Source of the DNA: Paenisporosarcina macmurdoensis
Lineage (GTDB): Bacteria; Bacillota; Bacilli; Bacillales_A; Planococcaceae
Direction: 5' to 3'
Length of the DNA: 64,000 nucleotides
Assembly: GCF_042658845.1 (NCBI RefSeq)
Contig: NZ_JBHSRI010000018.1
Coordinates: 1 to 64,000, forward strand
The position numbers and the translations under genes are program-made. The notes under the pieces were generated by a model, which saw nothing but the letters and a program-made list of their open reading frames with translations, ran no database searches and was not told where the DNA came from. Every line of letters begins with the position of its first letter. Position 1 is the first letter of the stretch. Below are positions 24,708-33,463 of the stretch, in pieces.

Positions 24708-26012
24708 GTGTTTACATCAGTCGATAAAGTAATTGAATTCATATATTCTATGGATCAGAAAACGGAACGCAATGGTCGATTAAGTCGTATCAAAGCTATC
24801 TTGGCTGTCCTAGGAAATCCGCATGAAGACTTCCGTTCTATCCATATCGCAGGGTCAAACGGCAAAGGATCTACATTGAACGCGTTAAAAGAAATTTTAA
24901 TAGCGGATGGCCTCCAAGTAGGAAGTTTTATTTCACCTCACCTTGAAAAAGTAAATGAACGTATCATGATGAATGATGTAATGATAACTGATGATCAATT
25001 TATCCAATATATGAACGATATCTATCCGCTTTTGGAAGTCGGAGAAGTGGGCGAAGGGTCTAACTTTTTTGAAATATTGACCGTTATCGCCTTTATGTAT
25101 TACCGCGATATGAAAGTTGACATTGCATTAATCGAAACAGGCATCGGTGGTAAATTCGATTCAACGAATGTGATCACGCCCTTGTTATCGATTTTAACTT
25201 CAATCTCACTAGACCATACGCAAATTTTGGGCGACACCATTGAACTTATTGCAATTGAAAAAGCGGGAATCATAAAACCATTGGTACCTGTTATCAGTGC
25301 GGTAAAAGCAAATGATGCGGTAGCTGTAATCGAGAATAAAGCGACATTGGAACAAGCACCTATCTATCAATTATATAAAGATTTTATTATAGAAAATGTT
25401 ACCCAAGAAGAAAACCAACAACGTTTTTCTTATCGATTTACCGACGATTCTCTAGCTGATTTACACTTGAAGATGAAGGGTCATCATCAAATTGAAAATG
25501 CATCTCTGGCCATTTCAGCAGCACTGTTGTTGAACAGGTACTATGATTACACCATTACCGAAGCTAGCATACGCCAAGGATTACTGACTTCAAGTTGGGC
25601 AGCACGTTTTGAAGAAGTATTGCCAAATGTAATTATTGACGGGGCACATAACCCAGCAGGTATGGAAGTTCTTCTTCAAACCATTCATCAACGCTACGCG
25701 ACCAAAAATATTCATGTCGTCTTTACGGCACTTCAAGACAAAGACATCACATCAGTTCTTCATATGCTAGATGAAATTGCAACAAGCATTACAGTGACAG
25801 AAATTCATGTGAAAAATGCAGCGGTCGCTAAAGATATATTCCAAGCAACAAACCATCCACAAAAACAATTAATCCTAAACTGGCAAGATGCACTGGAGCA
25901 AACTTTAGAGAAATTAGACGAATCAAGTATGGTTCTCGTCACGGGCTCACTGTACTTCATGTCACTCGCCCGTCCTTATTTAATAAAAAAAGCACAAGCA
26001 AAAGTACTTTAA
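24708..26012 (+). CDS. folC: Folylpolyglutamate/dihydrofolate synthase paralogue 1
   Basis: This Mur-ligase-fold enzyme adds glutamate to (dihydro)folate using ATP. It has the P-loop IAGSNGKGST (about residue 47), ETGIGGKFDSTN, the DH-containing TSISLDHTQILGDT with EKAGIIK, and the C-terminal DGAHNPAG. GTG 24708 is chosen because GAGGAG lies eight bases before it; the listed upstream GTG overlaps that site. 434 aa. It occupies the folC position after valS, and a second folC follows directly. It keeps the usual acidic and Lys residues better than the second copy, so it is the more likely housekeeping enzyme. Confidence 0.88.
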   Translation: MFTSVDKVIEFIYSMDQKTERNGRLSRIKAILAVLGNPHEDFRSIHIAGSNGKGSTLNALKEILIADGLQVGSFISPHLEKVNERIMMNDVMITDDQFIQYMNDIYPLLEVGEVGEGSNFFEILTVIAFMYYRDMKVDIALIETGIGGKFDSTNVITPLLSILTSISLDHTQILGDTIELIAIEKAGIIKPLVPVISAVKANDAVAVIENKATLEQAPIYQLYKDFIIENVTQEENQQRFSYRFTDDSLADLHLKMKGHHQIENASLAISAALLLNRYYDYTITEASIRQGLLTSSWAARFEEVLPNVIIDGAHNPAGMEVLLQTIHQRYATKNIHVVFTALQDKDITSVLHMLDEIATSITVTEIHVKNAAVAKDIFQATNHPQKQLILNWQDALEQTLEKLDESSMVLVTGSLYFMSLARPYLIKKAQAKVL

Positions 26013-26017
26013 TAATT

Positions 26018-26045
26018 GACCCTACCTGTTGTTTAAGGTGGGGTC
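26018..26045 (+). terminator. Hairpin between the two folC genes
   Basis: GACCCTACCT pairs with AGGTGGGGTC around TGTTGTTTA, followed by ACTTTGT (a weak T tract). It probably acts as an attenuator or weak terminator. Confidence 0.55.
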
Positions 26046-26076
26046 ACTTTGTCGTTTGACGAAAGGAGATACACTA

Positions 26077-27333
26077 ATGATTCCAAAATTTAATGAATAC
26101 AAACAACGTTTTCAAATGGAAAGTAAAAATACAATCGAACCTGGCCTTGATGCAATAACTAATGCATTACAAAAAGTAGGGAACCCTCACTTGAACCTCC
26201 AAATTATTCATGTGGCCGGCACCAATGGCAAAGGATCAACCATTAGCATGATGAACGCCATGCTTCAAGAACATGGCGTCAAGACGGCATGCTTTTATTC
26301 GCCTTGTTTTATGGATGTGCATGATCAAATTCAATTAAATGGACACTATATTTCCTCGCAACAATTAGATGAAGTTTTTAAACAGGCGAAAGAAGCGGGA
26401 CTAAGTGGCTTGCTCACTGATTTTGAATTGTTAACGGTCCTAGCATTTATGGCGTTTGAGCAATTCCAACCTCAAATCGTTTTGCTAGAAACCGGAATGG
26501 GGGGCAGGTTTGATAGCACGAATGTCATTACACCAATAATTTCTGTCATTCCAAGCATTGCATTAGAACATGAGCAATTTTTAGGAAACTCGATTGAAGA
26601 AGTGGCTTTTCACAAAGCAGGGATTATTAAACAAGGAATCCCTGTCATCATCGGAGTGTTAGAAGGAGATGCTGAAGAAGTCTTAGTAAAGGAAGCGCTA
26701 GAACTTCAATCACCTCTATGGAAGATTAATAAAGATTTTTCATTCATAAACGGAAACTATGATAATTATGAAGGGCAACATATTTCGAATCTTACTGTTC
26801 CACTTTTAGGTCAACACCAATTAAACAATGCTGCATTGGCAATTCGAACCGTTTTGTATGTAATGGACAAGCTTCACATTAACATTAATGAAGATTTAAT
26901 TCGTAATGGATTAAGTAAAACATTTATTCCAGGTCGTTTTGAAAAGATTACAGACACATTGTATTTTGATGGAGCACATAACCCGGCAAGTGCTAGAGCG
27001 CTCGTAGATACAGTGAAGGAATTTTTCCCGAATACACCCATTCATTTTTACGTTGGAATGATAAAAGGCAAGGATGTTGAAAAGATTTTACGGATTTTTG
27101 AAGAAATTTCTTCAAATTTCACATTTGTAGATTTCGAAGATAATCGCTCCATGTCGTCTTCGGCTTTGTCGAAAATTAGTGAATCACACTTCGTTTATAT
27201 GACTAAAGAACCACTAGAATCTATTGAAAAAAATCTTTCTAAAACACACACGACAATAGTAACGGGTTCCTTGTATCTCTTGTCAGAAATGCGTTTAAAA
27301 GCGCTCGAAATGTTTGGGAATCACCAGATTTAA
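26077..27333 (+). CDS. FolC-family paralogue 2
   Basis: A second 418-aa folylpolyglutamate-synthase-like protein with P-loop VAGTNGKGST, ETGMGGRFDSTN and DGAHNPASA. Two family positions differ from paralogue 1: LEHEQFLG replaces LDHTQILG, and FHKAGIIK replaces IEKAGIIK. ATG 26077 follows AAAGGAG by eight bases; the frame from 26029 has no site. It may have a different substrate or be redundant. A tandem pair at this locus is unlike the single folC of B. subtilis. Confidence 0.8.
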   Translation: MIPKFNEYKQRFQMESKNTIEPGLDAITNALQKVGNPHLNLQIIHVAGTNGKGSTISMMNAMLQEHGVKTACFYSPCFMDVHDQIQLNGHYISSQQLDEVFKQAKEAGLSGLLTDFELLTVLAFMAFEQFQPQIVLLETGMGGRFDSTNVITPIISVIPSIALEHEQFLGNSIEEVAFHKAGIIKQGIPVIIGVLEGDAEEVLVKEALELQSPLWKINKDFSFINGNYDNYEGQHISNLTVPLLGQHQLNNAALAIRTVLYVMDKLHININEDLIRNGLSKTFIPGRFEKITDTLYFDGAHNPASARALVDTVKEFFPNTPIHFYVGMIKGKDVEKILRIFEEISSNFTFVDFEDNRSMSSSALSKISESHFVYMTKEPLESIEKNLSKTHTTIVTGSLYLLSEMRLKALEMFGNHQI

Positions 27334-27409
27334 AAGATGACAAAACTTTCTAAATTTGATACGATGTATTTTGTAATAGATACATGGAACCATATTGGAA
27401 GGGGTGCTT

Positions 27410-29119
27410 ATGGACATTTCGAAACGTACACAAGGATTGATTTGGGTCATTTGGGCTCTATTTGTTCCAATTGGTATTTATCTTCTTTATCAGTTCTATG
27501 CACCAGATCAAGAAATTAATTGGCCGGTTTTATTGGGATATTCCGTACTCGCCATATTGACAACTTATTTCCCATTTAAAATAGCTGGTACCACCATCTT
27601 TTTAATACAGTGGATCAATTTAGCCATATTTTTGAAATATGGTGTATTTGTAGAAGTACTGGTCATGCAACTCTCAATTATTCCACTCGTGATGAAATTG
27701 AAAATCGGATTTAGTGATTTCTATCGTGCGATATTTAACTCATTTATGTTCTTTATGGTTTCTGTCATTAGTGGTGTCTTGGTCCTACTAATGGGCTATC
27801 AAGTTGGATCCATCGAATTAAAAGACATCATCTTCTTCGGATTTATCTATCAAGTCATCAATATTTTTACTAACCATGTAATCTTATATTCTTATCTTAG
27901 ATTAACAAAACAAGAAAACGAAGGATTTTTCGGAAGAGATACGATTTGGGATTACGCTGGAATAATCGTGACTTTTCCTTTCGGAATAACTCTATATTTG
28001 CTCAATGAATATGTGGGAACAATCGCATTCTTTCTTTTAGGCGTTCCGTTTTTACTAGTTACATTCCTTGTTCGTTTATATAGCAATTCCGAGCGAATTA
28101 ATGAAGATTTAAATCAAGCAACTGAAATTGGCCATGAACTAGCAGATCGACTCACTGGTGATGAAATTATTGAATTGTTTCTAACTAAACTAAGTAAAAT
28201 GTTACCTGTCGACTATTCCTATATCGTAGATATTAAAGAAGGCGATATGGTTTTCTTAAAAGCGATGGAAAATGATGTGGATATTGAAATTGACCACTCT
28301 CATGAAGAATTATTAAAAAGTATTGCAGGCATTGTTTACAAAACAGACAAATCCATTTTGTTCAATAAACAATCTGAATGGTTGCAGTTAAGTGCTGGGT
28401 TTCTTCCAAATAATGCAGAAAGCATAATTTCCGTGCCAATCAGTCGAAATCAGAAAATGGAAGGCATATTGGTTATTGCCTCTAGAAAAAAATATGCATT
28501 TGAAACGTACCAGCTGCAAATTGTTAGTCTATTATGTTCCTACTTCGCCGTATCACTTGAAAAAGCTCGTTTTGTACAAGAAACTGTTTCAAAAAGCGAA
28601 CGCTGTGCGTTAACAAAGCTTTATAATTATCGTTACTTAGAACAACAACTTGAAATCAATATGAATGATCTGCTAAATGGAGAACTTCGCCAATTATCCT
28701 TACTCATGTTGGACATAGATCATTTTAAAGCCATCAATGACACCTATGGACATCAAAGTGGAAATGACATCTTATTTAGTCTAGCTAGATTATTAGAAGT
28801 AGAACTAGAAGACTGTGGCATTCTGGCAAGATACGGAGGAGAAGAATTTGTCGTCATTCTACCAAACTACTCCAAAGAACAATCATTCAAATTAGCAGAA
28901 GAGTTACGAACGAAAATCGAATCCACATCATTTGAAATTCGCACAGAACTTGAAGACAAGCCGCAACTAATCCAAGTGAAAATCACAACCAGCATAGGCA
29001 TATCAACAGCACCAGAAGACTGTGACGAAGCCATGGCCCTAATCCGAAACGCAGATCGCGCGCTTTATATAGGAGCGAAGAGAGAAGGTAGGAATCGGGT
29101 TGCGGAGTATGTGAAATAA
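27410..29119 (+). CDS. Membrane-bound diguanylate cyclase (7-8 TM, GAF, GGDEF)
   Basis: The enzyme makes cyclic di-GMP from two GTP. The N-terminal ~210 residues contain seven or eight hydrophobic helices. A GAF-like sensor follows (about 230-385), then the GGDEF domain (about 400-569) with LSLLMLDIDHFKAINDTYGH and the active-site signature RYGGEEF. No RxxD inhibitory site is visible five residues before the signature. The usual DALTGLYNR is changed to CALTKLYNY. ATG 27410 follows GGAAGGGGTG. It stands directly before the pilus cluster, whose PilB has a c-di-GMP-binding-type N-terminus, suggesting that it regulates the pilus. Confidence 0.88.
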   Translation: MDISKRTQGLIWVIWALFVPIGIYLLYQFYAPDQEINWPVLLGYSVLAILTTYFPFKIAGTTIFLIQWINLAIFLKYGVFVEVLVMQLSIIPLVMKLKIGFSDFYRAIFNSFMFFMVSVISGVLVLLMGYQVGSIELKDIIFFGFIYQVINIFTNHVILYSYLRLTKQENEGFFGRDTIWDYAGIIVTFPFGITLYLLNEYVGTIAFFLLGVPFLLVTFLVRLYSNSERINEDLNQATEIGHELADRLTGDEIIELFLTKLSKMLPVDYSYIVDIKEGDMVFLKAMENDVDIEIDHSHEELLKSIAGIVYKTDKSILFNKQSEWLQLSAGFLPNNAESIISVPISRNQKMEGILVIASRKKYAFETYQLQIVSLLCSYFAVSLEKARFVQETVSKSERCALTKLYNYRYLEQQLEINMNDLLNGELRQLSLLMLDIDHFKAINDTYGHQSGNDILFSLARLLEVELEDCGILARYGGEEFVVILPNYSKEQSFKLAEELRTKIESTSFEIRTELEDKPQLIQVKITTSIGISTAPEDCDEAMALIRNADRALYIGAKREGRNRVAEYVK

Positions 29120-29124
29120 GAAAA

Positions 29125-29155
29125 CTGCAGAGGCAAATAGTCTCTGTATTTTTTT
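29125..29155 (+). terminator. Intrinsic terminator of the diguanylate cyclase gene
   Basis: TGCAGAG pairs with CTCTGTA around GCAAATAGT, followed by TTTTTTT. Confidence 0.7.
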
Positions 29156-29184
29156 GCGCAAATATATCAAAAGAACGATATAAT
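29154..29184 (+). promoter_or_regulatory. Possible promoter of the ligase-like gene
   Basis: A perfect TATAAT (29179-29184) lies behind a TTGCGC with a long 19-base spacer. The -10 is convincing, the -35 is weak. It overlaps the end of the preceding terminator. Confidence 0.45.
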
Positions 29185-29269
29185 TCATTTAGAGAGAAAT
29201 TATTATACATATGCAGGGGGAATTACCATCAAGAAACAAATTTCAGCTCAGGACCTTATTATATGGTTC

Positions 29270-30544
29270 ATGATTTTATTTCCATTCATTATAGATCCAT
29301 GGAATGAAGACTTTTCATTTTCATTAATTAAATCGACATTTCTAATTGCGTTCATGGGAATTATTTGGATTCTCGTATTAAGAGGAAAGTTGCTACAGCC
29401 AAAAATAGTTGATGAGAAAGTGAAGATTGAATACATACTAATTGTTTTTATCTTATTACTTACGCTTTCCACAATCTTTTCAGCTGATATTTATACTTCA
29501 GTAGTAGGTGCGTGGACAAGGCACGAAGGTTATTTAACATGGCTAGGATATTTAAGCGTGTTTTACTTCTTCTATCGTGTAATAAATTATAATGATTTTT
29601 CACTTGAAAAGTTAATGAAGAATCTCTTTGTAGTATCTGCAGTCATTTCAATTTATGGCATTCTTCAGCATTTTGATTACGATTTGATCTCATTGATTGT
29701 TCCTTGGGAAAGTCCTACTAGCAGTATTGCCTTTTTTGATAACCCGAATTTTTACGGAACATACTTAGTTTTGACAATGGGCATTGGTATGGGTCTTTAC
29801 TTAATTGCAAGTGAAAAAAAACCACTGCTTTTCTATGGAATTGTACTGACATTAATGACATCTGTATTACTTTATACGAACACACGAAGTGCGTGGATTG
29901 GTTTGGCAATTGTTGCGTTATTTTACACGTTTACAATCGTAAAGCAATATAAGCTATGGAAAAACTGGATTTTCCTTCTTGTAGCGATGGGGATCATGGC
30001 AGTTGGAATTAATGCAAGTGAAGAAAATAGATATTTAGGGAAAATTTTTATCACACTAGAAGAATCAGGAGACTTACTAGATGAAGGACTAACTGGTCAC
30101 GAAGGATCTTCTCGATTAATTATTTGGCAAAAAGATTTAACCATCCTTGACGATTATTTCTGGATTGGCTCAGGAGTAGACACACATTCCATTGTATTCC
30201 CAGCTACACCTGATGAGCTTGAGGAGTATTTTAACAACAGAACGATAATGGTTGATAAAGCACATAACGAATATTTACAAATAGCAGTGACGATAGGAAT
30301 TCCGGCACTTTTGGTTTATTTATTGTTTTTATTCATGGTTTATCGCAGAGCAGTTCAAGCATTAAAAGTAGCAACTAAACAACAAAAATATATTCTCTTT
30401 ACCTTAATGGCGGTCATTACAGGGTATCTAATTCAAGCGATCTTTAACATCAGCGTCGTTAGTGTTGCGCCTATACTGTGGATGTTCTTGGGTATAGTTT
30501 TTGGATATTCCACTCACATAAAACATCAATTCACAACAAAATAA
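29270..30544 (+). CDS. O-antigen ligase-like (Wzy_C) membrane protein
   Basis: About ten to twelve hydrophobic helices surround a large extracellular loop with the Wzy_C signature DKAHNEYLQIAVTIG (about residue 325) and the upstream SRLIIWQKDL and GSGVDTHSIVFP. Members transfer lipid-linked glycans, including pilin O-oligosaccharyltransferases. The start is uncertain. ATG 29270 has no ribosome binding site, while AGGGGG at 29215-29220 is ideally spaced (7 nt) from an in-frame ATC at 29228, giving 14 more residues (IKKQISAQDLIIWF) that complete the first helix. Its place between a diguanylate cyclase and minor pilin genes suggests pilin glycosylation; this is inference. Confidence 0.8.
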   Translation: MILFPFIIDPWNEDFSFSLIKSTFLIAFMGIIWILVLRGKLLQPKIVDEKVKIEYILIVFILLLTLSTIFSADIYTSVVGAWTRHEGYLTWLGYLSVFYFFYRVINYNDFSLEKLMKNLFVVSAVISIYGILQHFDYDLISLIVPWESPTSSIAFFDNPNFYGTYLVLTMGIGMGLYLIASEKKPLLFYGIVLTLMTSVLLYTNTRSAWIGLAIVALFYTFTIVKQYKLWKNWIFLLVAMGIMAVGINASEENRYLGKIFITLEESGDLLDEGLTGHEGSSRLIIWQKDLTILDDYFWIGSGVDTHSIVFPATPDELEEYFNNRTIMVDKAHNEYLQIAVTIGIPALLVYLLFLFMVYRRAVQALKVATKQQKYILFTLMAVITGYLIQAIFNISVVSVAPILWMFLGIVFGYSTHIKHQFTTK

Positions 30545-30558
30545 AATAAAAATTATTG

Positions 30559-30588
30559 AAAGAGTCGAATTATTGGCTCTTTTTTTAT
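30559..30588 (+). terminator. Intrinsic terminator after the ligase-like gene
   Basis: AAAGAGTC pairs with GGCTCTTT around GAATTATT, followed by TTTTT. Confidence 0.65.
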
Positions 30589-30620
30589 TTGTATATGAGA
30601 TACTTATAAAAATAGATTAC

Positions 30621-30649
30621 ATGACAAAAAAGTAAGTTCGAAGGATAAT
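30621..30649 (+). promoter_or_regulatory. Promoter of the first minor-pilin operon
   Basis: ATGACA (30621-30626) and GATAAT (30644-30649) with a 17-base spacer lie about 30 bases before the first prepilin gene. The promoter at 33377 has exactly the same hexamers and spacing. Confidence 0.55.
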
Positions 30650-30680
30650 AGAATCAACTAAAGTGAAATGAGTCGATATT

Positions 30681-31181
30681 ATGGGGAAAACTTATAAAAA
30701 AATAAATTGTGATGGTCTCACTTTGATTGAAGTTCTAGCTGCACTGGTCATTTTAGGAATTGTATTTATTGGAATTATGTCCGTTTTTCCTCAGATGTCC
30801 GTTTTTAATGGAAAGACGGGATCAAAACTAGACACAATGAATTTAGCAAGACAAGAAATGTCAGCATTTACGGAAAATAATATTCCATATGCTAATGGTT
30901 TTCCAATCGGAAATGATGGTTTAAAACTATTTATTGAGGATAAGTTAGAAATTCTTTTTCCTGCGGAGACTATATCAGAAGTTGAACCTTTAGACGATGA
31001 TTTTATAGATTATAAATTAGATAAAGAAGGTACTATATATCATTATCAAATATTAAAAATTCCAGATATCGGAAGTGGTACTTTAGCAGAAATTTCTCTT
31101 TATAGGGTCATATTGAGTGTGAGGTCTGAATCTAATACGCCTGTAAGTAAAACATATGGCTATTTGGAAATCAAAAATTAG
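30681..31181 (+). CDS. Type IV prepilin-like protein (minor pilin 1)
   Basis: The N-terminus has a short basic leader MGKTYKKINCDG and then the class III prepilin signature G|LTLIEVLAALVILGIVFI, cut by PilD after Gly, with Glu at position 5 of the mature protein. A C-terminal globular part of about 130 residues follows. 166 aa. The ribosome binding site is weak. It is first of four pilin-like genes and resembles PilV/GspI-type minor pilins. The region 30.6-34.9 kb is visibly AT-richer than its neighbours. Confidence 0.8.
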   Translation: MGKTYKKINCDGLTLIEVLAALVILGIVFIGIMSVFPQMSVFNGKTGSKLDTMNLARQEMSAFTENNIPYANGFPIGNDGLKLFIEDKLEILFPAETISEVEPLDDDFIDYKLDKEGTIYHYQILKIPDIGSGTLAEISLYRVILSVRSESNTPVSKTYGYLEIKN

Positions 31182-31182
31182 G

Positions 31183-31767
31183 ATGATGGTTAAAATGAAA
31201 TACATGAATAATCAAAAAGGCTTAAGTCTAGTTGAATTAATGGCTGCTTTAGCTTTAGTCTCTATCGTAGCTGTACTAATAATGACGACATTAACCCTTG
31301 GGATTAAAAAGTCAGTTGCGGAGAATGATAAAGTGAGGGTTCAACAGGAAGCTAATATTCTCGTTGCAAAACTACTAAATAATCACCGAGAAGGAGACTT
31401 ATACTGTTTAATTATTATCGGTGAAGAATTAATTTTAGGTGGAACTAAAATGGAGGCACCTAACTCCAATAATCAGGTATGTGATTTTCCAGTGGTTAAT
31501 TCAAGTTATATAAACAATCTCTATGATTCTACGATATTTAATATCACTTCTGAAATTATTGGAAACCAAGGTCCAGATTTAATAGAGGAAAGCCCGGTAG
31601 ATTTAACAACGTTACCGATTAGTTTGATAAATCCAACGAGTAATCAAAAGCCTATTGATCCTGCACAACAGGATTTAGAGCTCTCAATAAAAATATCATA
31701 TAAATCAGATGATAAAAAAAGTAATTATATAATAAATACTACTCTAATTAGATATAAGACAAATTGA
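31183..31767 (+). CDS. Type IV prepilin-like protein (minor pilin 2)
   Basis: The prepilin signature NNQKG|LSLVELMAALALVSI is followed by a helix and a globular C-terminal domain. It resembles PilW/GspJ-type minor pilins. The start is ambiguous among ATG 31183, 31186 and 31195; all are in frame or near the AGGATG segment, and none adds a domain. The gene follows minor pilin 1 by one base. A substrate of PilD is predicted. Confidence 0.75.
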   Translation: MMVKMKYMNNQKGLSLVELMAALALVSIVAVLIMTTLTLGIKKSVAENDKVRVQQEANILVAKLLNNHREGDLYCLIIIGEELILGGTKMEAPNSNNQVCDFPVVNSSYINNLYDSTIFNITSEIIGNQGPDLIEESPVDLTTLPISLINPTSNQKPIDPAQQDLELSIKISYKSDDKKSNYIINTTLIRYKTN

Positions 31768-31822
31768 TTTTCATTCAGTGAAAAAATGGAATTGAATAAA
31801 ATTTGGAGATAGGGGTGTTAGG

Positions 31823-33292
31823 ATGACCCATATTAAAAACAATCAAGGTTATGCATTGTTACTAGTGCTTTTGATGATTGTCCTGTTTATAAGTGTTGCT
31901 GCCGTTTTTGTTAACACCTCAATTAGTCATTCGAAACAAGAGATTGTATTAGATAAAAGTAATCAATCCTTAGTACTTGCTGAAATGGGTATTCAACATT
32001 TAGAAACATTATTTAATCAGAAATACAATGTGCTAAGAAACGATATATACAAGCAAGTGCAAGATGAAATTCAACTAGTAAAACTAGAATGTCAAATAGA
32101 TAGTCCTCCAGCAAAATGTTATGACCAAAATTATATTAACGAAAAAATTATAGACGCTAAAGAAAGCTCGCTAAACCTATTTAAAAGTGGATTAATACAA
32201 ATCATCAACGAATTGAAGTTAGTAACTAATTCTCCGGATTTATCAAGTAGTTATAAAGTGAATGAAATAACCGTAACACCAAATATAAATACATTGGACT
32301 TTTCAACAGAATTTTTAGAAATAAAAGCCTATGTTTTCGGAGAAATTGACAACAGTAGTGGAGAAAAAGTAGAAAAACAGTTGATTACTACATTTAATGT
32401 AAAACTAGTTAGCTTTTTTGATGATAGTGATCCCATAACATTACTTTCTCGTCCGTTAACTCAGTTAGAGATTGAAACAGAGTTATTAAGCCCTCCTGTG
32501 ACTAGCATTTCTTGTGATGTCATTCACGCATATAAAGATACTATGTCACCTCCATACAATTGTAATTTAGAAGAAGGATCAGACTTTAAACTTGAGTCAT
32601 TAATTACTGTTTGGAAAAATGCTGGAATGGATTTGTCTGAGATAAATGTAGTGGTTGAAAACTGGGTAGAATCAATATGTACAAGCAATTGTAACTCTAT
32701 TGATCTTGAAGGAGTATCCATTTTTTCAGCTGAACAAGAAATTAATCTTAGAAATAATATGAATGGTTTTGCGGATGGGGAAGTTTATTTTAATGGAGTA
32801 TTTACAATCGGAAATAACTTAAACAATCTTAATAAAAATGAAGATGGTAACCTAATCATGGTGTTTAGAGGATTAAATACAGATAATAATATTCAAAATA
32901 TGACCAATACAACGATGGTGATTTTAGGACAGTCACCAATTCTAGAAGAAAACTTCAAATGGGGTTCGAATTTTTCATTGGATGCAGGTTCAAAAATGTG
33001 TATTAATGCAGATATGATACATCCAAACTCACTTGCAAAAATTGTATCTAGTGTATCTTTTGGAACTGATACAGAATTCCATTATTTCACTGAAAATCAA
33101 TCTTTGGTTTTAAATCCAGTAAAAAGACCGTCTAATACTGGAGACTTTGTTACTAGTCGTTCAGCAGATTTCTTGAATTTCTTAAATGAATGTGGAATAG
33201 ATGTAGATGACTTACCAGAGGTATTAATTAGCTATCCAAGAGATGTGAATATTGAGCCAGAAGTGAATGTAGATGTGATTTATAATCCTTAA
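31823..33292 (+). CDS. PilX-like large pilus component, paralogue 1
   Basis: A 489-aa protein with a non-standard prepilin-type N-terminus, NNQG-YALLLVLLMIVLFIS (no Phe/Leu-x-x-x-Glu), typical of PilX/GspK-like minor components. A long extracellular domain follows, with paired Cys (CQID, AKCYD, SCDV, CNLE, CTSNC, MCINAD), suggesting disulfides. ATG 31823 follows AGGGGTG. Its paralogue starts 170 bases downstream and shares the N-terminus, the CxxxC block (ICTSNC) and the SKMCINAD-like motif. A tip or adhesin role is inference. Confidence 0.65.
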   Translation: MTHIKNNQGYALLLVLLMIVLFISVAAVFVNTSISHSKQEIVLDKSNQSLVLAEMGIQHLETLFNQKYNVLRNDIYKQVQDEIQLVKLECQIDSPPAKCYDQNYINEKIIDAKESSLNLFKSGLIQIINELKLVTNSPDLSSSYKVNEITVTPNINTLDFSTEFLEIKAYVFGEIDNSSGEKVEKQLITTFNVKLVSFFDDSDPITLLSRPLTQLEIETELLSPPVTSISCDVIHAYKDTMSPPYNCNLEEGSDFKLESLITVWKNAGMDLSEINVVVENWVESICTSNCNSIDLEGVSIFSAEQEINLRNNMNGFADGEVYFNGVFTIGNNLNNLNKNEDGNLIMVFRGLNTDNNIQNMTNTTMVILGQSPILEENFKWGSNFSLDAGSKMCINADMIHPNSLAKIVSSVSFGTDTEFHYFTENQSLVLNPVKRPSNTGDFVTSRSADFLNFLNECGIDVDDLPEVLISYPRDVNIEPEVNVDVIYNP

Positions 33293-33320
33293 TGGTGACT
33301 GTTTTATTAAAACGAATTAT

Positions 33321-33358
33321 TAACGAATCTAATTAATATTGGATTCGTTTTTATTTTA
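33321..33358 (+). terminator. Intrinsic terminator after PilX-like paralogue 1
   Basis: ACGAATC pairs with GATTCGT around an AT-rich loop, followed by TTTTTATTTT. Confidence 0.65.
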
Positions 33359-33376
33359 TTAAAAAACACAATAATG

Positions 33377-33405
33377 CATGACATTTTTCCTAATATATAT
33401 GATAA
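33377..33405 (+). promoter_or_regulatory. Promoter of PilX-like paralogue 2
   Basis: ATGACA (33377-33382), 17 bases, GATAAT (33400-33405): the same hexamers and spacing as the promoter at 30621. About 60 bases before the start codon. Confidence 0.55.
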
Positions 33406-33463
33406 TAAAGTAATTGCAGGAATAAATAATAGATAAAATGACTTAATAAGGAGAGATAATATT

